Shown here: piece after piece, positions 7,139-17,840 of the stretch
Layout: each line of letters begins with the position of its first letter
Numbering within the stretch: the first letter of the stretch is position 1
Source: Oscillospiraceae bacterium
GTDB taxonomy: Bacteria; Bacillota; Clostridia; Oscillospirales; Oscillospiraceae
DNA length: 64,000 nt
Direction of reading: 5' to 3'
Assembly (NCBI GenBank): GCA_015067565.1
Contig: SVMF01000010.1
Location: forward strand, 31,870 to 95,869
Made by a program: the position numbers and the translations under genes
The notes under the pieces: generated by a model
What the model saw: the letters and a program-made list of their open reading frames with translations, nothing else
What the model was told of the DNA's origin: nothing
The model's database searches: none

Positions 7139-9463
7139 ATGGCAGGAGGCAGAAATTCTTTGGGCCCGAAGGGATTTTTGACCGACGAAGAGAAGCTCAA
7201 TATGCCCAAGGTGACCAAAAAACTCTTGACGCGCATTCTTTCATATTTGAAACCCTATTGGCTGCAATTTTTATTCGTGTTTGTGGCCATTTTGCTCTCA
7301 GCCGTCGTCGGCCTGCTGCCTGCGATCATCACCGGTCGCATCGTCGATCAAGCACTGGTAGGCGATGACCTTGCCCTGCTGATCCGACTGCTGATCATGG
7401 CCTTCTGCGCCCTGACCGTCAGTCAGCTGATTGGTGTTCTGGAGAGCTATATCAACTCCTGGATCTCCCACCGCATCATTTTCGACATGAAAAATCAGAT
7501 GTATCGGCATCTGCAATATATGCCGCACTCGTTCTTCACGACTGAGAAGCAGGGCGACATCATCACCCGTATGAACACCGATATCAGCGGCGTGAGCACC
7601 GTCATCAGCGGCACACTTTCGAGTATCGTCAGCAACACCGCCACGGTGATCACGACGCTTGTGGCGCTGTTTTCCATGAGCTGGCAGCTGGCCTTAGTCG
7701 GCATTGCGGTCATTCCCCTGCTGATCCTGCCGACACGAAGTGCAGGTAAGACCCGTTGGCTGCTTCTGAGCAAGAGCCAGGCGAAAAATGACGAAATGAA
7801 TCAGGTCATCAACGAGACCCTCTCTGTCAGTGGCTCCATGCTCGTCAAGATCTTCACCCGTGAGGAGAAGGAGTACGAAAAATTCATTAAGGTCAACAGC
7901 GAGGCCACGGACATCTCCCTCAAGGAACGTCGAAGCGGCAAGTGGTTCATGGTCGTCATGGGCATTTTCAGCCAGCTCGGGCCGTTGCTGATCTATTTTG
8001 TCGGCGGCTTGCTGATCATCAAGCATTGGGACACCACCCTCTCTGTCGGCACGATCACCGCAACCGTGACCCTCATCAACCGTCTGTACCGACCGGTCGA
8101 ATCGCTTTTAAATCTGCAGGTGGACTTTACCCGCTCGCTTGCGCTGTTTACACGAATTTTCGACTATTTCGACCGAGAAAACACCATTGTTTCCCCTGAA
8201 AACGGGAAAAAACCCGAGGTTTTCATGCAGCCGATCGAGTATAAGCATGTTGTTTTCAGCTACGATCCGTCCAAGCCGCTGCTGACCGATGTCAATTTCA
8301 CCGTCCCTGGCGGAAAGATGTATGCCATCGTCGGCCCCTCCGGCTCAGGTAAGTCCACGGTGGTCAACATGATCCCCCGTCTGTACGACGTCCTCGGCGG
8401 CAGCGTCACGATTGCAGGTGTGGATGTGCGGGACTTTGACCTGCCCTATCTGCGCCAATGCGTCGGTGTGGTGACGCAGGAGACCTACCTCTTCAACGGC
8501 ACGATCCTGGAGAACCTGCGCTATGCCAAGGAGGATGCGACCATGGAGGAGATCGAGGCTGCCTGCCGCATCGCCAACATCCATGACTTCATCACCAAGC
8601 AGCCGAACGGCTACGATACCGAGGTCGGCAACCGCGGTCTGAAGCTCTCGGGCGGTGAAAAACAGCGCATTTCGCTGGCGCGCGTGATCCTGAAGGACCC
8701 GAAGATTCTTATTTTGGACGAGGCGACCAGCGCCCTGGACTCCATCTCCGAAAATGCCATTCAGGATGCACTTGAAGCCATGATGAAGGGCAGAACCAGC
8801 ATCGTTATCGCCCACCGACTGTCCACGATTTTGAAGGCAGACCGCATTTTGGTGGTCAAGGACGGCATCATCTCCGAGCAGGGCACGCATGACGAGCTTC
8901 TGGCACTCGGCGGCACCTATCGGGAGCTGTTTGAGACGCAGTTCCGTCAAGCCATCGACTACGAAACCAAGAGCGGCCTCAACATCGATGCGCTCAGTAC
9001 CTCGCATGAGGTGCGCCGCATCACGCAGGAGGACATCTCCGATGTCTATGCGCTGTGCAAGTCGAACCAAAAATACTACGAACGCACCAATTCTGCCCCG
9101 ACGGTCGAGAGCCTGACGGAGATCATCAGCCGCATTCCTGAGGGCGCGGAGCAGAGCGGAAAATTCTTTGTTGGCTTCTACGAGGCTGAGCGCTTGATCG
9201 CCGTACTCGATCTGATCACGGGCTATCCCGAGAAGGACGATGCCTTTATCGGATGGTTCATGGTCGACGGTCAGTGCCAGCGCAAGGGCATCGGCTCAAA
9301 GATCTTTGCCGATGTCCGTGCGGCCATAGCAGGTCAGGGCTACGACGGCTTGTCTTTGTCGTGTGAGAAGGAGAATGCGGAGGCTTGCGCCTTCTGGCGT
9401 GCTCAGGGATTTGAGCAAACCGCCGAAGAACCCTCTGCCATCACCTTCTACCGCGCAATCTGA
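7139..9463 (+). CDS. ABC exporter (fused permease-ATPase) with C-terminal GNAT acetyltransferase domain
   Basis: 774 residues. Residues ~40-330 are a six-helix type-1 exporter domain. The ATPase (~365-600) has Walker A GPSGSGKST, signature LSGGEKQR and Walker B ILILDEATSALD with the catalytic Glu, then the switch His (IAHRLS). Such half-transporters usually end near residue 600. Here about 160 further residues form a GNAT fold with the acetyl-CoA loop QRKGIGS and the late CAFWRAQGF motif. The reading frame is continuous, with no stop between the two parts. It probably works as a homodimer, as no partner half is adjacent. Substrate unknown. A peptide deformylase remnant follows in the same frame after the stop. 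Confidence 0.9.
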   Translation: MAGGRNSLGPKGFLTDEEKLNMPKVTKKLLTRILSYLKPYWLQFLFVFVAILLSAVVGLLPAIITGRIVDQALVGDDLALLIRLLIMAFCALTVSQLIGVLESYINSWISHRIIFDMKNQMYRHLQYMPHSFFTTEKQGDIITRMNTDISGVSTVISGTLSSIVSNTATVITTLVALFSMSWQLALVGIAVIPLLILPTRSAGKTRWLLLSKSQAKNDEMNQVINETLSVSGSMLVKIFTREEKEYEKFIKVNSEATDISLKERRSGKWFMVVMGIFSQLGPLLIYFVGGLLIIKHWDTTLSVGTITATVTLINRLYRPVESLLNLQVDFTRSLALFTRIFDYFDRENTIVSPENGKKPEVFMQPIEYKHVVFSYDPSKPLLTDVNFTVPGGKMYAIVGPSGSGKSTVVNMIPRLYDVLGGSVTIAGVDVRDFDLPYLRQCVGVVTQETYLFNGTILENLRYAKEDATMEEIEAACRIANIHDFITKQPNGYDTEVGNRGLKLSGGEKQRISLARVILKDPKILILDEATSALDSISENAIQDALEAMMKGRTSIVIAHRLSTILKADRILVVKDGIISEQGTHDELLALGGTYRELFETQFRQAIDYETKSGLNIDALSTSHEVRRITQEDISDVYALCKSNQKYYERTNSAPTVESLTEIISRIPEGAEQSGKFFVGFYEAERLIAVLDLITGYPEKDDAFIGWFMVDGQCQRKGIGSKIFADVRAAIAGQGYDGLSLSCEKENAEACAFWRAQGFEQTAEEPSAITFYRAI

Positions 9464-9622
9464 CAAATTTTCAATCCCGAGCTCATCAAAACCTCTGAGC
9501 CGTATGATGCACAGGAGGGTTGCCTTTCATTGCCGGGCGACCCTCGCATCAAGACCTTTGTGGGTTGGCCTGCGCAGATCATCCAGCACGAGATCGACCA
9601 CTGTAACGGTGTGCTGATCTAA
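9464..9622 (+). pseudogene. def: Peptide deformylase remnant (C-terminal part, internally deleted)
   Basis: Reading in the frame of the preceding gene after its TGA gives QIFNPELIKTSEPYDAQ, then EGCLSLPG (deformylase motif 2) and QHEIDHCNGVLI (motif 3, metal-binding HExxH), ending in TAA at 9620. The N-terminal GxGLAAPQ motif is missing and no start codon is suitable. The stretch between the two motifs (DPRIKTFVGW) is shorter than in whole deformylases, so about 20-25 residues seem to be deleted. The fragment is non-functional by itself; an intact def must exist elsewhere. Confidence 0.85.
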
Positions 9623-9655
9623 GGAACGAAAGAGCGCGTTGCAAAATGCGTGGAG

Positions 9656-9923
9656 TAAAATAATGCGTACTGAACAACGCGAAAGCCCTTGCAAGCCAAA
9701 GCTTTCAGGGCTGTTTTGCGTTGTTCGAGTGCAAGGTTTTGGCGGTAAAACCGCTAAAAACCTTGCACATTTCGCACGAGCGTTGCGATGCTCGTGCGAA
9801 AATACGCATTGTTTACATGTCTGAATCGTGCAAAACGGTTAAAAAGAGCCGTTTTTGCACGATTGCACAGCAAAGCTGTGCGAATAAGCCGCAGTAGCGA
9901 CTTATTCAGCAGACATTAAAATA
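9656..9923 (-). mobile_element. 255-bp MITE-like structured repeat, copy 2 (reverse), with 7-bp target duplication
   Basis: The element is 9663-9916 in reverse orientation, flanked by TAAAATA on both sides (9656-9662 and 9917-9923). It is nearly identical to the copies at 1223 and 33934. Small differences fall in hairpin loops (loop GTT becomes TTT in the second hairpin) or remove one A in a run, which keeps the stems intact. It lies between the deformylase remnant and a terminator. Confidence 0.9.
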
Positions 9924-9968
9924 ACACATCAGCTGACCCCGAAGGGGGTTGGCTGATGTGTCTTTTTT
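9924..9968 (+). terminator. Rho-independent terminator after the mobile repeat
   Basis: The stem ACACATCAGC..ACCCC with GGGGT..GCTGATGTGT has a GAAG loop and is followed by TCTTTTTT. Its stem starts directly after the target duplication, so it may be the original terminator of the upstream gene pair, now displaced by the insertion. Confidence 0.85.
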
Positions 9969-10073
9969 CGGTAGAATTGAGTCAATGAAAAACAATACAA
10001 ACCCGCAAGAACAGAAGAATGTATAGAAGAAAAAGATTCTGTGGAAAATATAGGAAGAAAAGGGGGGTTGTAT

Positions 10074-10367
10074 TTGGAGATTGAAGTAAGAGATGATATG
10101 AAGCTGGTAACTCTTTGGCTGACCCGTGCAGAGCAGGAAGACGGAACGGTTCAGGAACAGTTGAAGCAGATCTATGCCCGTTTCGGGGCGAAGAAATATA
10201 TGGTGGCACAATTCCATTCCGGAAAGGAAGATTTGTACAGCAACACCCGCGACCTGCTGCGCTTCAACCGAAAGCGAATTGAGGAATTGGTGGTGCAGAG
10301 GGAGAAGCAGGCAATAGAGCCAAATCATTCCGGTAGACAGTCAATCAGACCGATTATACAATGTTAA
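10074..10367 (+). CDS. Small protein upstream of the serine recombinase
   Basis: 97 residues if the start is TTG 10074, which has GGGGGG 6 nt upstream; an in-frame GTG at 10041 would add 11 residues but lacks a ribosome site. The protein is charged, soluble and without membrane segments (MKLVTLWLTRAEQED near the start). The last residues are low in hydrophobics. Position and close spacing (27 nt) suggest that it belongs to the recombinase module, perhaps as a partner factor. Family not recognised. Codon use is more AT-rich than in the surrounding host genes. Confidence 0.65.
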   Translation: MEIEVRDDMKLVTLWLTRAEQEDGTVQEQLKQIYARFGAKKYMVAQFHSGKEDLYSNTRDLLRFNRKRIEELVVQREKQAIEPNHSGRQSIRPIIQC

Positions 10368-10394
10368 CGATATACAAATAAGGAGAGATGAACA

Positions 10395-12557
10395 TTGATA
10401 GAAACATTTGATATTGCGGGCTATACCCGTATTTCCTTCGAGGAGGAAGAAGCGAAAGATAAGGACAACACCTCTATCGAAAACCAAAAAGCCATCATTG
10501 AGGATTTTGTAAGGCATAAGTTCCCCGGTTCACGGCTGACCTTCTACGAAGACCGAGACCGAAGCGGCTATACCTTTGAGACCCGTGAGGACTATCAGCG
10601 AATGCGAAAAGCCATGATGTCCCACAAAATCGACATTTTGGTAGTCAAGGACTTTTCCCGTTTTTCCAGACGGAATAGCCGTGGTTTGGTGGAGCTGGAA
10701 GACCTGCGAGATGCGGGAATCCGCATCATTTCCATTGGTGACGGCATTGACTATCCTAACGATGACGATTGGCTGAAAATTCAGTTCCAATTCCTGATCA
10801 ACGAAATGCCGGTTACGGATACCAGCAAGAAGGTCCGCAATGTTATCCGCAGAAGGCAGGAGGACGGCAAGTGGATTTGTGCCGCACCATACGGGTACAT
10901 CGTCAATTTGCGGCAAGAATTTGAAGTAGTGCCTACCGAAGCGGATGTGGTGCGAACGGTATTCCGACTGTACAACGAGGAGGGCTGGGGCTATAAGCGG
11001 ATCGCCAACTACTTGACAGAGGAAGGCATTCCCACACCCCGTATGTCCGAGAAACAACGCTTGGATGCCATTGGCAAGGAGAACCGGATCAAGGCTAAGG
11101 CGGAATGGAGCATTGTTTCGGTGCAAGGCGTGCTGGACAACGATTTCTACATCGGTACCTTCCGATTGAGAAAGTACACCCGCAGGAAGATCAACGGGAA
11201 AGATATGAAGCTGGATGCGGATGAAAATGTGGTCATTGAAAACCATCATCAGGCCATCATCGATTACCGCACCTTTGCCACCACTCGGAGACTACGGGAG
11301 CTGCGATCCAAATCCAACTACCGTGGGGTCAAGAAATATGACAATGTATATTCCGGATTTTTGGTGTGCGGTGATTGCGCCAGCCCGATGTTCTCCATGA
11401 GCCGTTCTGATATGAAGCCTGCCTATACCTGCGGAACCTACCACCGTCGTGGCAGAAACGGCTGCACAAGCCATCACATCCGGGTAGAGCGGCTGGATTG
11501 CCTGCTGAAAATGTATGTGGAGCGGGTTATGAAAAACGCTTCCAATATGCTGCAGCAGTTAAACAGCGATTTGGCAAATGAGCAGGAGAATGTGCAGGAA
11601 ACAGAGGTATCTGCGGACAATCTGGCTGCGGTGCTGCAGGACTATGTTGCAGAGCTGAAGGTCACCAAACGACAGCGTATTCGGGAGCTGATGAAGTATC
11701 CGGAAAACGCAGAACTGATTGAGCAGACCTACGACGAATTGGAGGCTGACCTACAGAAGAAGATCGAGGGCATCCGACGTCAGATCGACATGCTCACCGA
11801 CAAACGCAATACCATCCTTCGGGTCAATCGGGCAGCAAAGCTTGCTATGGATGTTTTTCGGGACATTTTGGACAAGGAGAAGCTGGAACGCAACGACCTG
11901 GAGCTGATCATTCAAAAAATCTGTGTGTATGAGGATCACATGGAAATCAAGCTGCGATCCGATATCGATCAGCTGATTCGCTGTGAATCTTTGGAGAATG
12001 TTGTAAATTTTAAGCAAGGCAGTATGGATATCTTAAAGACCGAGTTAGTCCAGAGCAGTTTTCATCGAAAGGACAAGGTCTATGCTGTCAATGTTATCAG
12101 TGACGGAGACCCGTTGGAGATTTTTACGGAGAAGGATGGAGAAGTGATCTTCAAGAAGTATTCTCCCATGGGGGATCTGCAGGTGTTTGCGGCGCAGATG
12201 TGCGAGTCGATCGGCAAGAACACGGGGCACATTGCTGCGGTGGCCGACCGTGACAGCATCATTGCCGTGGCCGGTGCACCGAAGAGGGAGCTTTTGGAGA
12301 AGCGCAACTCGCCCGAGCTCGAGCAGATCATGGAGCAGCGCAAGAGCTATCGCTACAGGTCCGGTGAGACCAGAGTGCATCCTGCCGAGGCGGTGGAGCG
12401 CTATCATCTGGGTGTGGCGGTGCCGATTTTGGCTGAGGGCGATCTGATGGGCTGTGTGATGCTGCTTTTGAACGAAAATGATGCCGCGCCAAGCGAGTCG
12501 GAGCAGACTCTCGTGCAGACCGTGGCCGGCTTCCTCGGCAGGCAGATGGAGAATTGA
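10395..12557 (+). CDS. Large serine recombinase fused in frame to the C-terminal part of SpoVT
   Basis: 720 residues from TTG 10395 (AAGGAGAG upstream). Residues ~7-160 are a serine-resolvase catalytic domain (GYTRIS with the nucleophile Ser; KDFSRFSRR). A recombinase domain (GYKRIANYLTEEGIPTP) and a zinc ribbon (CGDCASPM...CGTYH) follow, then a long coiled coil ~385-500. This matches TnpX/phage-type integrases. From about residue 570 (DGDPLEIFTEKDGEVI) the sequence changes to SpoVT, ending in the GAF-like part and AGFLGRQMEN. The recombinase part is AT-richer; GC content rises sharply at ~12150. The chimera is best read as insertion into spoVT rather than a designed fusion. Confidence 0.88.
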   Translation: MIETFDIAGYTRISFEEEEAKDKDNTSIENQKAIIEDFVRHKFPGSRLTFYEDRDRSGYTFETREDYQRMRKAMMSHKIDILVVKDFSRFSRRNSRGLVELEDLRDAGIRIISIGDGIDYPNDDDWLKIQFQFLINEMPVTDTSKKVRNVIRRRQEDGKWICAAPYGYIVNLRQEFEVVPTEADVVRTVFRLYNEEGWGYKRIANYLTEEGIPTPRMSEKQRLDAIGKENRIKAKAEWSIVSVQGVLDNDFYIGTFRLRKYTRRKINGKDMKLDADENVVIENHHQAIIDYRTFATTRRLRELRSKSNYRGVKKYDNVYSGFLVCGDCASPMFSMSRSDMKPAYTCGTYHRRGRNGCTSHHIRVERLDCLLKMYVERVMKNASNMLQQLNSDLANEQENVQETEVSADNLAAVLQDYVAELKVTKRQRIRELMKYPENAELIEQTYDELEADLQKKIEGIRRQIDMLTDKRNTILRVNRAAKLAMDVFRDILDKEKLERNDLELIIQKICVYEDHMEIKLRSDIDQLIRCESLENVVNFKQGSMDILKTELVQSSFHRKDKVYAVNVISDGDPLEIFTEKDGEVIFKKYSPMGDLQVFAAQMCESIGKNTGHIAAVADRDSIIAVAGAPKRELLEKRNSPELEQIMEQRKSYRYRSGETRVHPAEAVERYHLGVAVPILAEGDLMGCVMLLLNENDAAPSESEQTLVQTVAGFLGRQMEN
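12104..12557 (+). pseudogene. spoVT: spoVT 3' part (AbrB N-terminal domain missing)
   Basis: SpoVT is a forespore transcription regulator with an N-terminal AbrB DNA-binding domain and a C-terminal GAF domain. Here DGDPLEIF, GEVIFKKYSP and the whole GAF part to AAGFLxRQME-type end are present. The first ~30 residues (the typical MKATGIVRRIDDLGRVV region) are replaced by recombinase sequence. No 5' half was found in either direction in this window. Either the other half lies at the far end of a rearranged element, or it is lost. Confidence 0.82.
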
Positions 12558-12597
12558 TCGACAAATCCCAATTTCGCTGTCTGCCGTTGCGCAGCCA

Positions 12598-12918
12598 CGG
12601 TAGGGTTGAGGCATGCCTCAACCCTCAGTCTGTCGAAAAACTCGTTTTTCGACAGACTGTCAGAGTTCAAAAAGGCGGCAAGACGAGCAAACCGAGCTCG
12701 TCGGCGTACGATGGTACGGTAGAGCTCGGTTTGCGATGTAAGTCAAAATGCCTTGCGCAGCAAGCATTTGAAGTGCTTTTTTGCTGTATCGGAGATACGT
12801 TCGCAATCTCTTATTTGAATACAGATCGCCAACCGTCAAAAAATTAGCATTTTGACGATTGGCGACTTTTTTGACACTCTGGGCTGCCGTCCAACCGGAC
12901 GGCAGCTTTCCTTTATGA
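12598..12918. repeat. Gene-free stretch with hairpins after the spoVT remnant
   Basis: 12598-12625 holds the half-unit GGTTGAGGCATGCCTCAACC of the palindromic family also seen at 17.9, 18.1 and 44.7-45.0 kb. It is followed by a perfect hairpin CAGTCTGTCGAAAAA / TTTTTCGACAGACTG (12627-12660). At ~12826-12868 a second stem pairs TCGCCAACCGTCAAAA with TTTTGACGATTGGCGA (one mismatch). At 12882-12906 GGCTGCCGTCC pairs with GGACGGCAGC, just past the groEL stop, possibly part of its terminator although no good U-run follows. No gene was found. Confidence 0.7.
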
Positions 12919-14855
<1,937 letters not shown>

Positions 14856-14909
14856 GGTTCATTCCTCCAGAATATAGATTTGACGGCAAGCCGCCTTTGT
14901 TTCTCTGTG

Positions 14910-14936
14910 TTAGCACTCAAAACGAATGAGTGCTAA
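14910..14936 (-). promoter_or_regulatory. CIRCE operator (HrcA-binding)
   Basis: TTAGCACTC, 9-bp spacer, GAGTGCTAA: a perfect match to the CIRCE consensus. HrcA represses groES-groEL through it until heat or folding stress. Confidence 0.97.
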
Positions 14937-14942
14937 TATCTA

Positions 14943-14971
14943 TATAATAACCATTTTTGTCGGAAAGTCAA
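14943..14971 (-). promoter_or_regulatory. groES-groEL promoter
   Basis: On the minus strand, TTGACT (14971-14966), 17-bp spacer, ATTATA (14948-14943). CIRCE starts 7 bp downstream of the -10, so HrcA would cover the transcription start. Confidence 0.75.
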
Positions 14972-15047
14972 GATATTTCTTCCGAAAAGGTAAGAACAAT
15001 TTGTGAATTTTTGTCGACAATTTTTTTGATTATGGAATTGACAAAGC

Positions 15048-16910
15048 TCAGCTGCCCAGGCAGACCGTCACGGCGGTCATATCGTCCTGACCGTCGGCAC
15101 AGGCGACCAGCAGCGCTGCCAGTTCCTTCGGGTCGGTCCCCTCAAAGGCTGAAAGGCACTGCTCAAGCAGCTGTACATCGGCCCCGTCAGTGGCCATGAT
15201 CAGAAGCTCGGCACGCTTCATGCAGAAGGAATAGGTGCTCGGACTGTCATCAAAGGAAACCCCCGGGGGCGGTGAGGGAGATCCGAGCTGCTTGACCGCG
15301 TCAAAATGCCGCAGCAGTGACGGTGCCGCGCCCCATTTGTACAGCGTGGCTGTTCCGCCGGACAGCTCCAGCTCGAGCAGATCAATGGTCGTGTAGCTGC
15401 TTTGACGGCGCAGAAGCTCCGTCCCGTTGAGTAGCTGCAGGGCGGTCTTGGCACTCATGCCGCTTTGCAGCAGCCTGCGCAAAATTGCCGTCGTTTCACG
15501 GCTCAGCTCGGCTGCGGTGCGGCCGCTTCCCATGCCGTCACACAACAGGATGTAATACAGAGTCCCCGTGCCGGGAAAGCAGGCGCAGCGGTCGCCGCTG
15601 GTGTCTTGCTTTCCGTAGGAGCAAATGCCGAAATGCGGCACGAAGGCGGCACGGCGCACGCGCTCGGGATTTTGGGCACGGTGGAGATACTCTGCGATGC
15701 CGCCGAGTTGAGATGAGAGCGCTTGACGGCTTTGACGCATCTGCAGGCGATAGCGCCTGCGGTAGAGCATGCCGTCGAGCTCCTGATTGATGGCCAGCAG
15801 GAACCCCTCAAAGTGGCAGCACTGCTCCTGAAATTCCTTGGAAAAATCCTCACGCTGTGCAAGACCGCGCTCGATGATGCGTGGGGCAGCTTGACTCAGA
15901 GTGCGATAGGTCTGCCTTGCATGCTGCTGCCAGCAGCGGTAAAATCTCGGACAGCAGCGGCATACACGCTCGGCTGCTGCGTCGTAGACCTCGTCGGCCT
16001 CCGTTTCCGGTGCAGGCGGTTCTCCGGCCAGCCTTTGGCGCAGCAGCTCAAGGATCTCAGCCGCCTCCCTGAGCTGAGGGTTGTCCTGCTTGACGACCTT
16101 GGGTGCAAGCCGCTCGGGCGCAAGGCAGAAGGCGCTGCCGCACAGCAATGCAAGGGCGTAAAACGCACTTAGCTCTCCGAAGCAGAAAAAGACCACATTC
16201 GGTACGACGGCGAAGGTCGCAAGGCGCAGACTTTTTTCCTCCAGATGGTCGGCAAAAAGGACCGCCAGCACGAGTGCAGGCATGGCGCAGTGGCCGAATT
16301 TGCCCGTCAAATCCAGCGCAAGGGAAAAAATCACGGCCTGCCTAAGCTCGCCGTGGATGGCACACAAAGCCGCAGCGGCCGCAAGACCGAGCGGAGGATA
16401 GATTCCCGTCAGCCCCGAAACGATGACAGCGGTGAGGATGGTGCGTGCCAAGCGGTTACCATCGAAGGCCTCACGGAAGGCCGACACGGCCAGGGCACTG
16501 AGCAGAATCTTAACCGCCAACAGACTCAATCCGGCTTCGCCGCCCAGGACGCTGATGCCGCCCAGAACGGCGCTGACGCCGGCCGAGAGCAGCGGCATGA
16601 ACCAGCGCACGGAAGGCAACCTTGTCCCCTGGAACACCGCCACCGCCGCCAGCGAGAGCAGACTCACAGCGGTGAATTCCGCGGCTGCGGCCGCATCGCA
16701 GTGGGCAAAATAGCCGAGGATGGCTCCGACGGTCGCCAAAATCGGCCTCCATCCCATCGGCAGCACCGTAACTACGCACGCGCTGAGCGGAAGCGGCTGC
16801 GAAAAGAGGCTTGCGCCGCTCATGACATAGCAGCACAAGCCAAGCAAAAATCCCGACCGGAGCGAGCGACTGCCGAGCCGCCGTACCGTCGGTAAATGGA
16901 ACGTTTTCAT
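15048..16910 (-). CDS. spoIIE: Stage II sporulation protein E (SpoIIE phosphatase)
   Basis: 620 residues, against about 830 in Bacillus subtilis. The N-terminal ~280 residues contain about ten hydrophobic helices. A central region has the Cys-rich CRCCPRFYRCW motif typical of SpoIIE. The C-terminal PP2C phosphatase domain carries GDRCACF, LLCDGMGSG and GQDDMTAV, the metal-binding aspartates. SpoIIE sits at the polar septum and dephosphorylates SpoIIAA-P to activate sigma-F in the forespore. ATG 16910 has GAGGAGGG upstream. The reduced length mainly reflects a shorter central region. Confidence 0.93.
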   Translation of the reverse strand: MKTFHLPTVRRLGSRSLRSGFLLGLCCYVMSGASLFSQPLPLSACVVTVLPMGWRPILATVGAILGYFAHCDAAAAAEFTAVSLLSLAAVAVFQGTRLPSVRWFMPLLSAGVSAVLGGISVLGGEAGLSLLAVKILLSALAVSAFREAFDGNRLARTILTAVIVSGLTGIYPPLGLAAAAALCAIHGELRQAVIFSLALDLTGKFGHCAMPALVLAVLFADHLEEKSLRLATFAVVPNVVFFCFGELSAFYALALLCGSAFCLAPERLAPKVVKQDNPQLREAAEILELLRQRLAGEPPAPETEADEVYDAAAERVCRCCPRFYRCWQQHARQTYRTLSQAAPRIIERGLAQREDFSKEFQEQCCHFEGFLLAINQELDGMLYRRRYRLQMRQSRQALSSQLGGIAEYLHRAQNPERVRRAAFVPHFGICSYGKQDTSGDRCACFPGTGTLYYILLCDGMGSGRTAAELSRETTAILRRLLQSGMSAKTALQLLNGTELLRRQSSYTTIDLLELELSGGTATLYKWGAAPSLLRHFDAVKQLGSPSPPPGVSFDDSPSTYSFCMKRAELLIMATDGADVQLLEQCLSAFEGTDPKELAALLVACADGQDDMTAVTVCLGS

Positions 16911-17035
16911 GCATTTCCCTCCTCTTTGACAGCATTTTAGCCGTGCAATTGCGCCGAGCGTGTCGGGAAATGGGAGGGGAAAAAGACAATTGACTAATAT
17001 TTGAAAAAATGATAGGATAAAAGGGGGTGAAAATC

Positions 17036-17638
17036 ATGGGAAAAGAACTGGAATATAAGCTTGGGGTTCCGGATGAGGTGCTGCTTGCAAGGATCCTCGA
17101 GGATGAAAAGGTCGCCTCCTTGCTCAGCACGACCTGGCAGGAGACGCAGATGAAAACGACATATTACGATGCGCCCGACCGTCGTTTTGGGCGGCATCAT
17201 ATCACGCTTCGGCAGCGTTTTGAGGACGAAGAGAGCATCGTGTGCGTCAAGACACCGACCAAGGAATCGCACACGCGCGGCGAATGGCAGATCGAGGCCG
17301 CTGAGATCGATGATGAGGCCATCGAGCGTCTGATCCGACTCGGTGCGCCGCTGGAGATCAGCGTTTTGTTCCGGGAGGATGTTGCACCGATCTGCGGCGC
17401 ACGGTTTACCCGTCGCCATGCCATGCTGACCTTTCCTGACGGAACAATGGCAGAGATTGCGGGTGACCACGGTATTTTGCACGGACAGAGCGAGGAGGAG
17501 TCGCTGACGGAGCTGGAGCTCGAGCTCTACGAGGGTGAGGCTGCGCCGCTGGCAGAGCTGGTGGACTATCTGTGCCGCACCTACGACCTGCACGAGCAGC
17601 CGATGAGCAAATATGCACGCGCCCGTGCGCTGAAATAA
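17036..17638 (+). CDS. CYTH-domain protein (triphosphate tunnel metalloenzyme family)
   Basis: 200 residues. The ExExK signature (ELEYK) lies at residues 4-8, followed by further tunnel-lining charged residues (TYYDAPDRRF, LRQRF, CVKTP, TELELELYEG, MSKYARA). CYTH proteins hydrolyse triphosphate-containing substrates; many bacterial ones are inorganic triphosphatases. ATG 17036 was chosen over in-frame GTG 17027 because AAGGGGGTGA overlaps the GTG and forms the ribosome site. It is divergent from spoIIE and ends at a hairpin terminator. Confidence 0.88.
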   Translation: MGKELEYKLGVPDEVLLARILEDEKVASLLSTTWQETQMKTTYYDAPDRRFGRHHITLRQRFEDEESIVCVKTPTKESHTRGEWQIEAAEIDDEAIERLIRLGAPLEISVLFREDVAPICGARFTRRHAMLTFPDGTMAEIAGDHGILHGQSEEESLTELELELYEGEAAPLAELVDYLCRTYDLHEQPMSKYARARALK

Positions 17639-17640
17639 AC

Positions 17641-17666
17641 AAACAGCCTGCCAATGCAGGCTGTTT
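17641..17666 (+). terminator. Terminator-like hairpin after the CYTH gene
   Basis: AAACAGCCTGC, CAAT loop, GCAGGCTGTTT: an 11-bp stem. The U-run is short (TTTAG), so termination may be weak. Confidence 0.65.
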
Positions 17667-17690
17667 AGACTGTCGAAAAACGATAGTCTT

Positions 17691-17813
17691 GTCATTGCGA
17701 GACCGCCGAACAGGCGGTCGTGGCAATCTCGAAAGTTTGATTTTTATCTTATTTCGGTAGAATAGCAAACTTTCAGCACGAGATCGCCACGTCGCTGCGC
17801 TCCTCGCGATGAC
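17691..17813. repeat. Inverted-repeat element with GTCATTGCGAG ends
   Basis: A 123-bp element begins GTCATTGCGAG and ends CTCGCGATGAC. Inner inverted matches are TGGCAATCTC / GAGATCGCCA and AAAGTTTG / CAAACTTT, with a small hairpin (ACCGCC-GGCGGT) in the left arm. A half copy of the same family, in its GTCATTGCGAGGAGCGAAGC form, is at 23701-23726 (minus). This is a widespread type of short bacterial interspersed palindrome. Confidence 0.75.
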
Positions 17814-17840
17814 ACGATAAGACCTTTTTTGACACACTTC

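Noticed and set aside
9639..9824. Similar short proteins readable in all three mobile repeats
   Set aside because: They match between copies only because the DNA is conserved. No ribosome site is present and the frame reads through hairpin stems.
10395..12557. A deliberate recombinase-SpoVT fusion protein
   Set aside because: The missing AbrB domain and the sharp base-composition change at ~12.1 kb fit insertion into spoVT better than a selected fusion.
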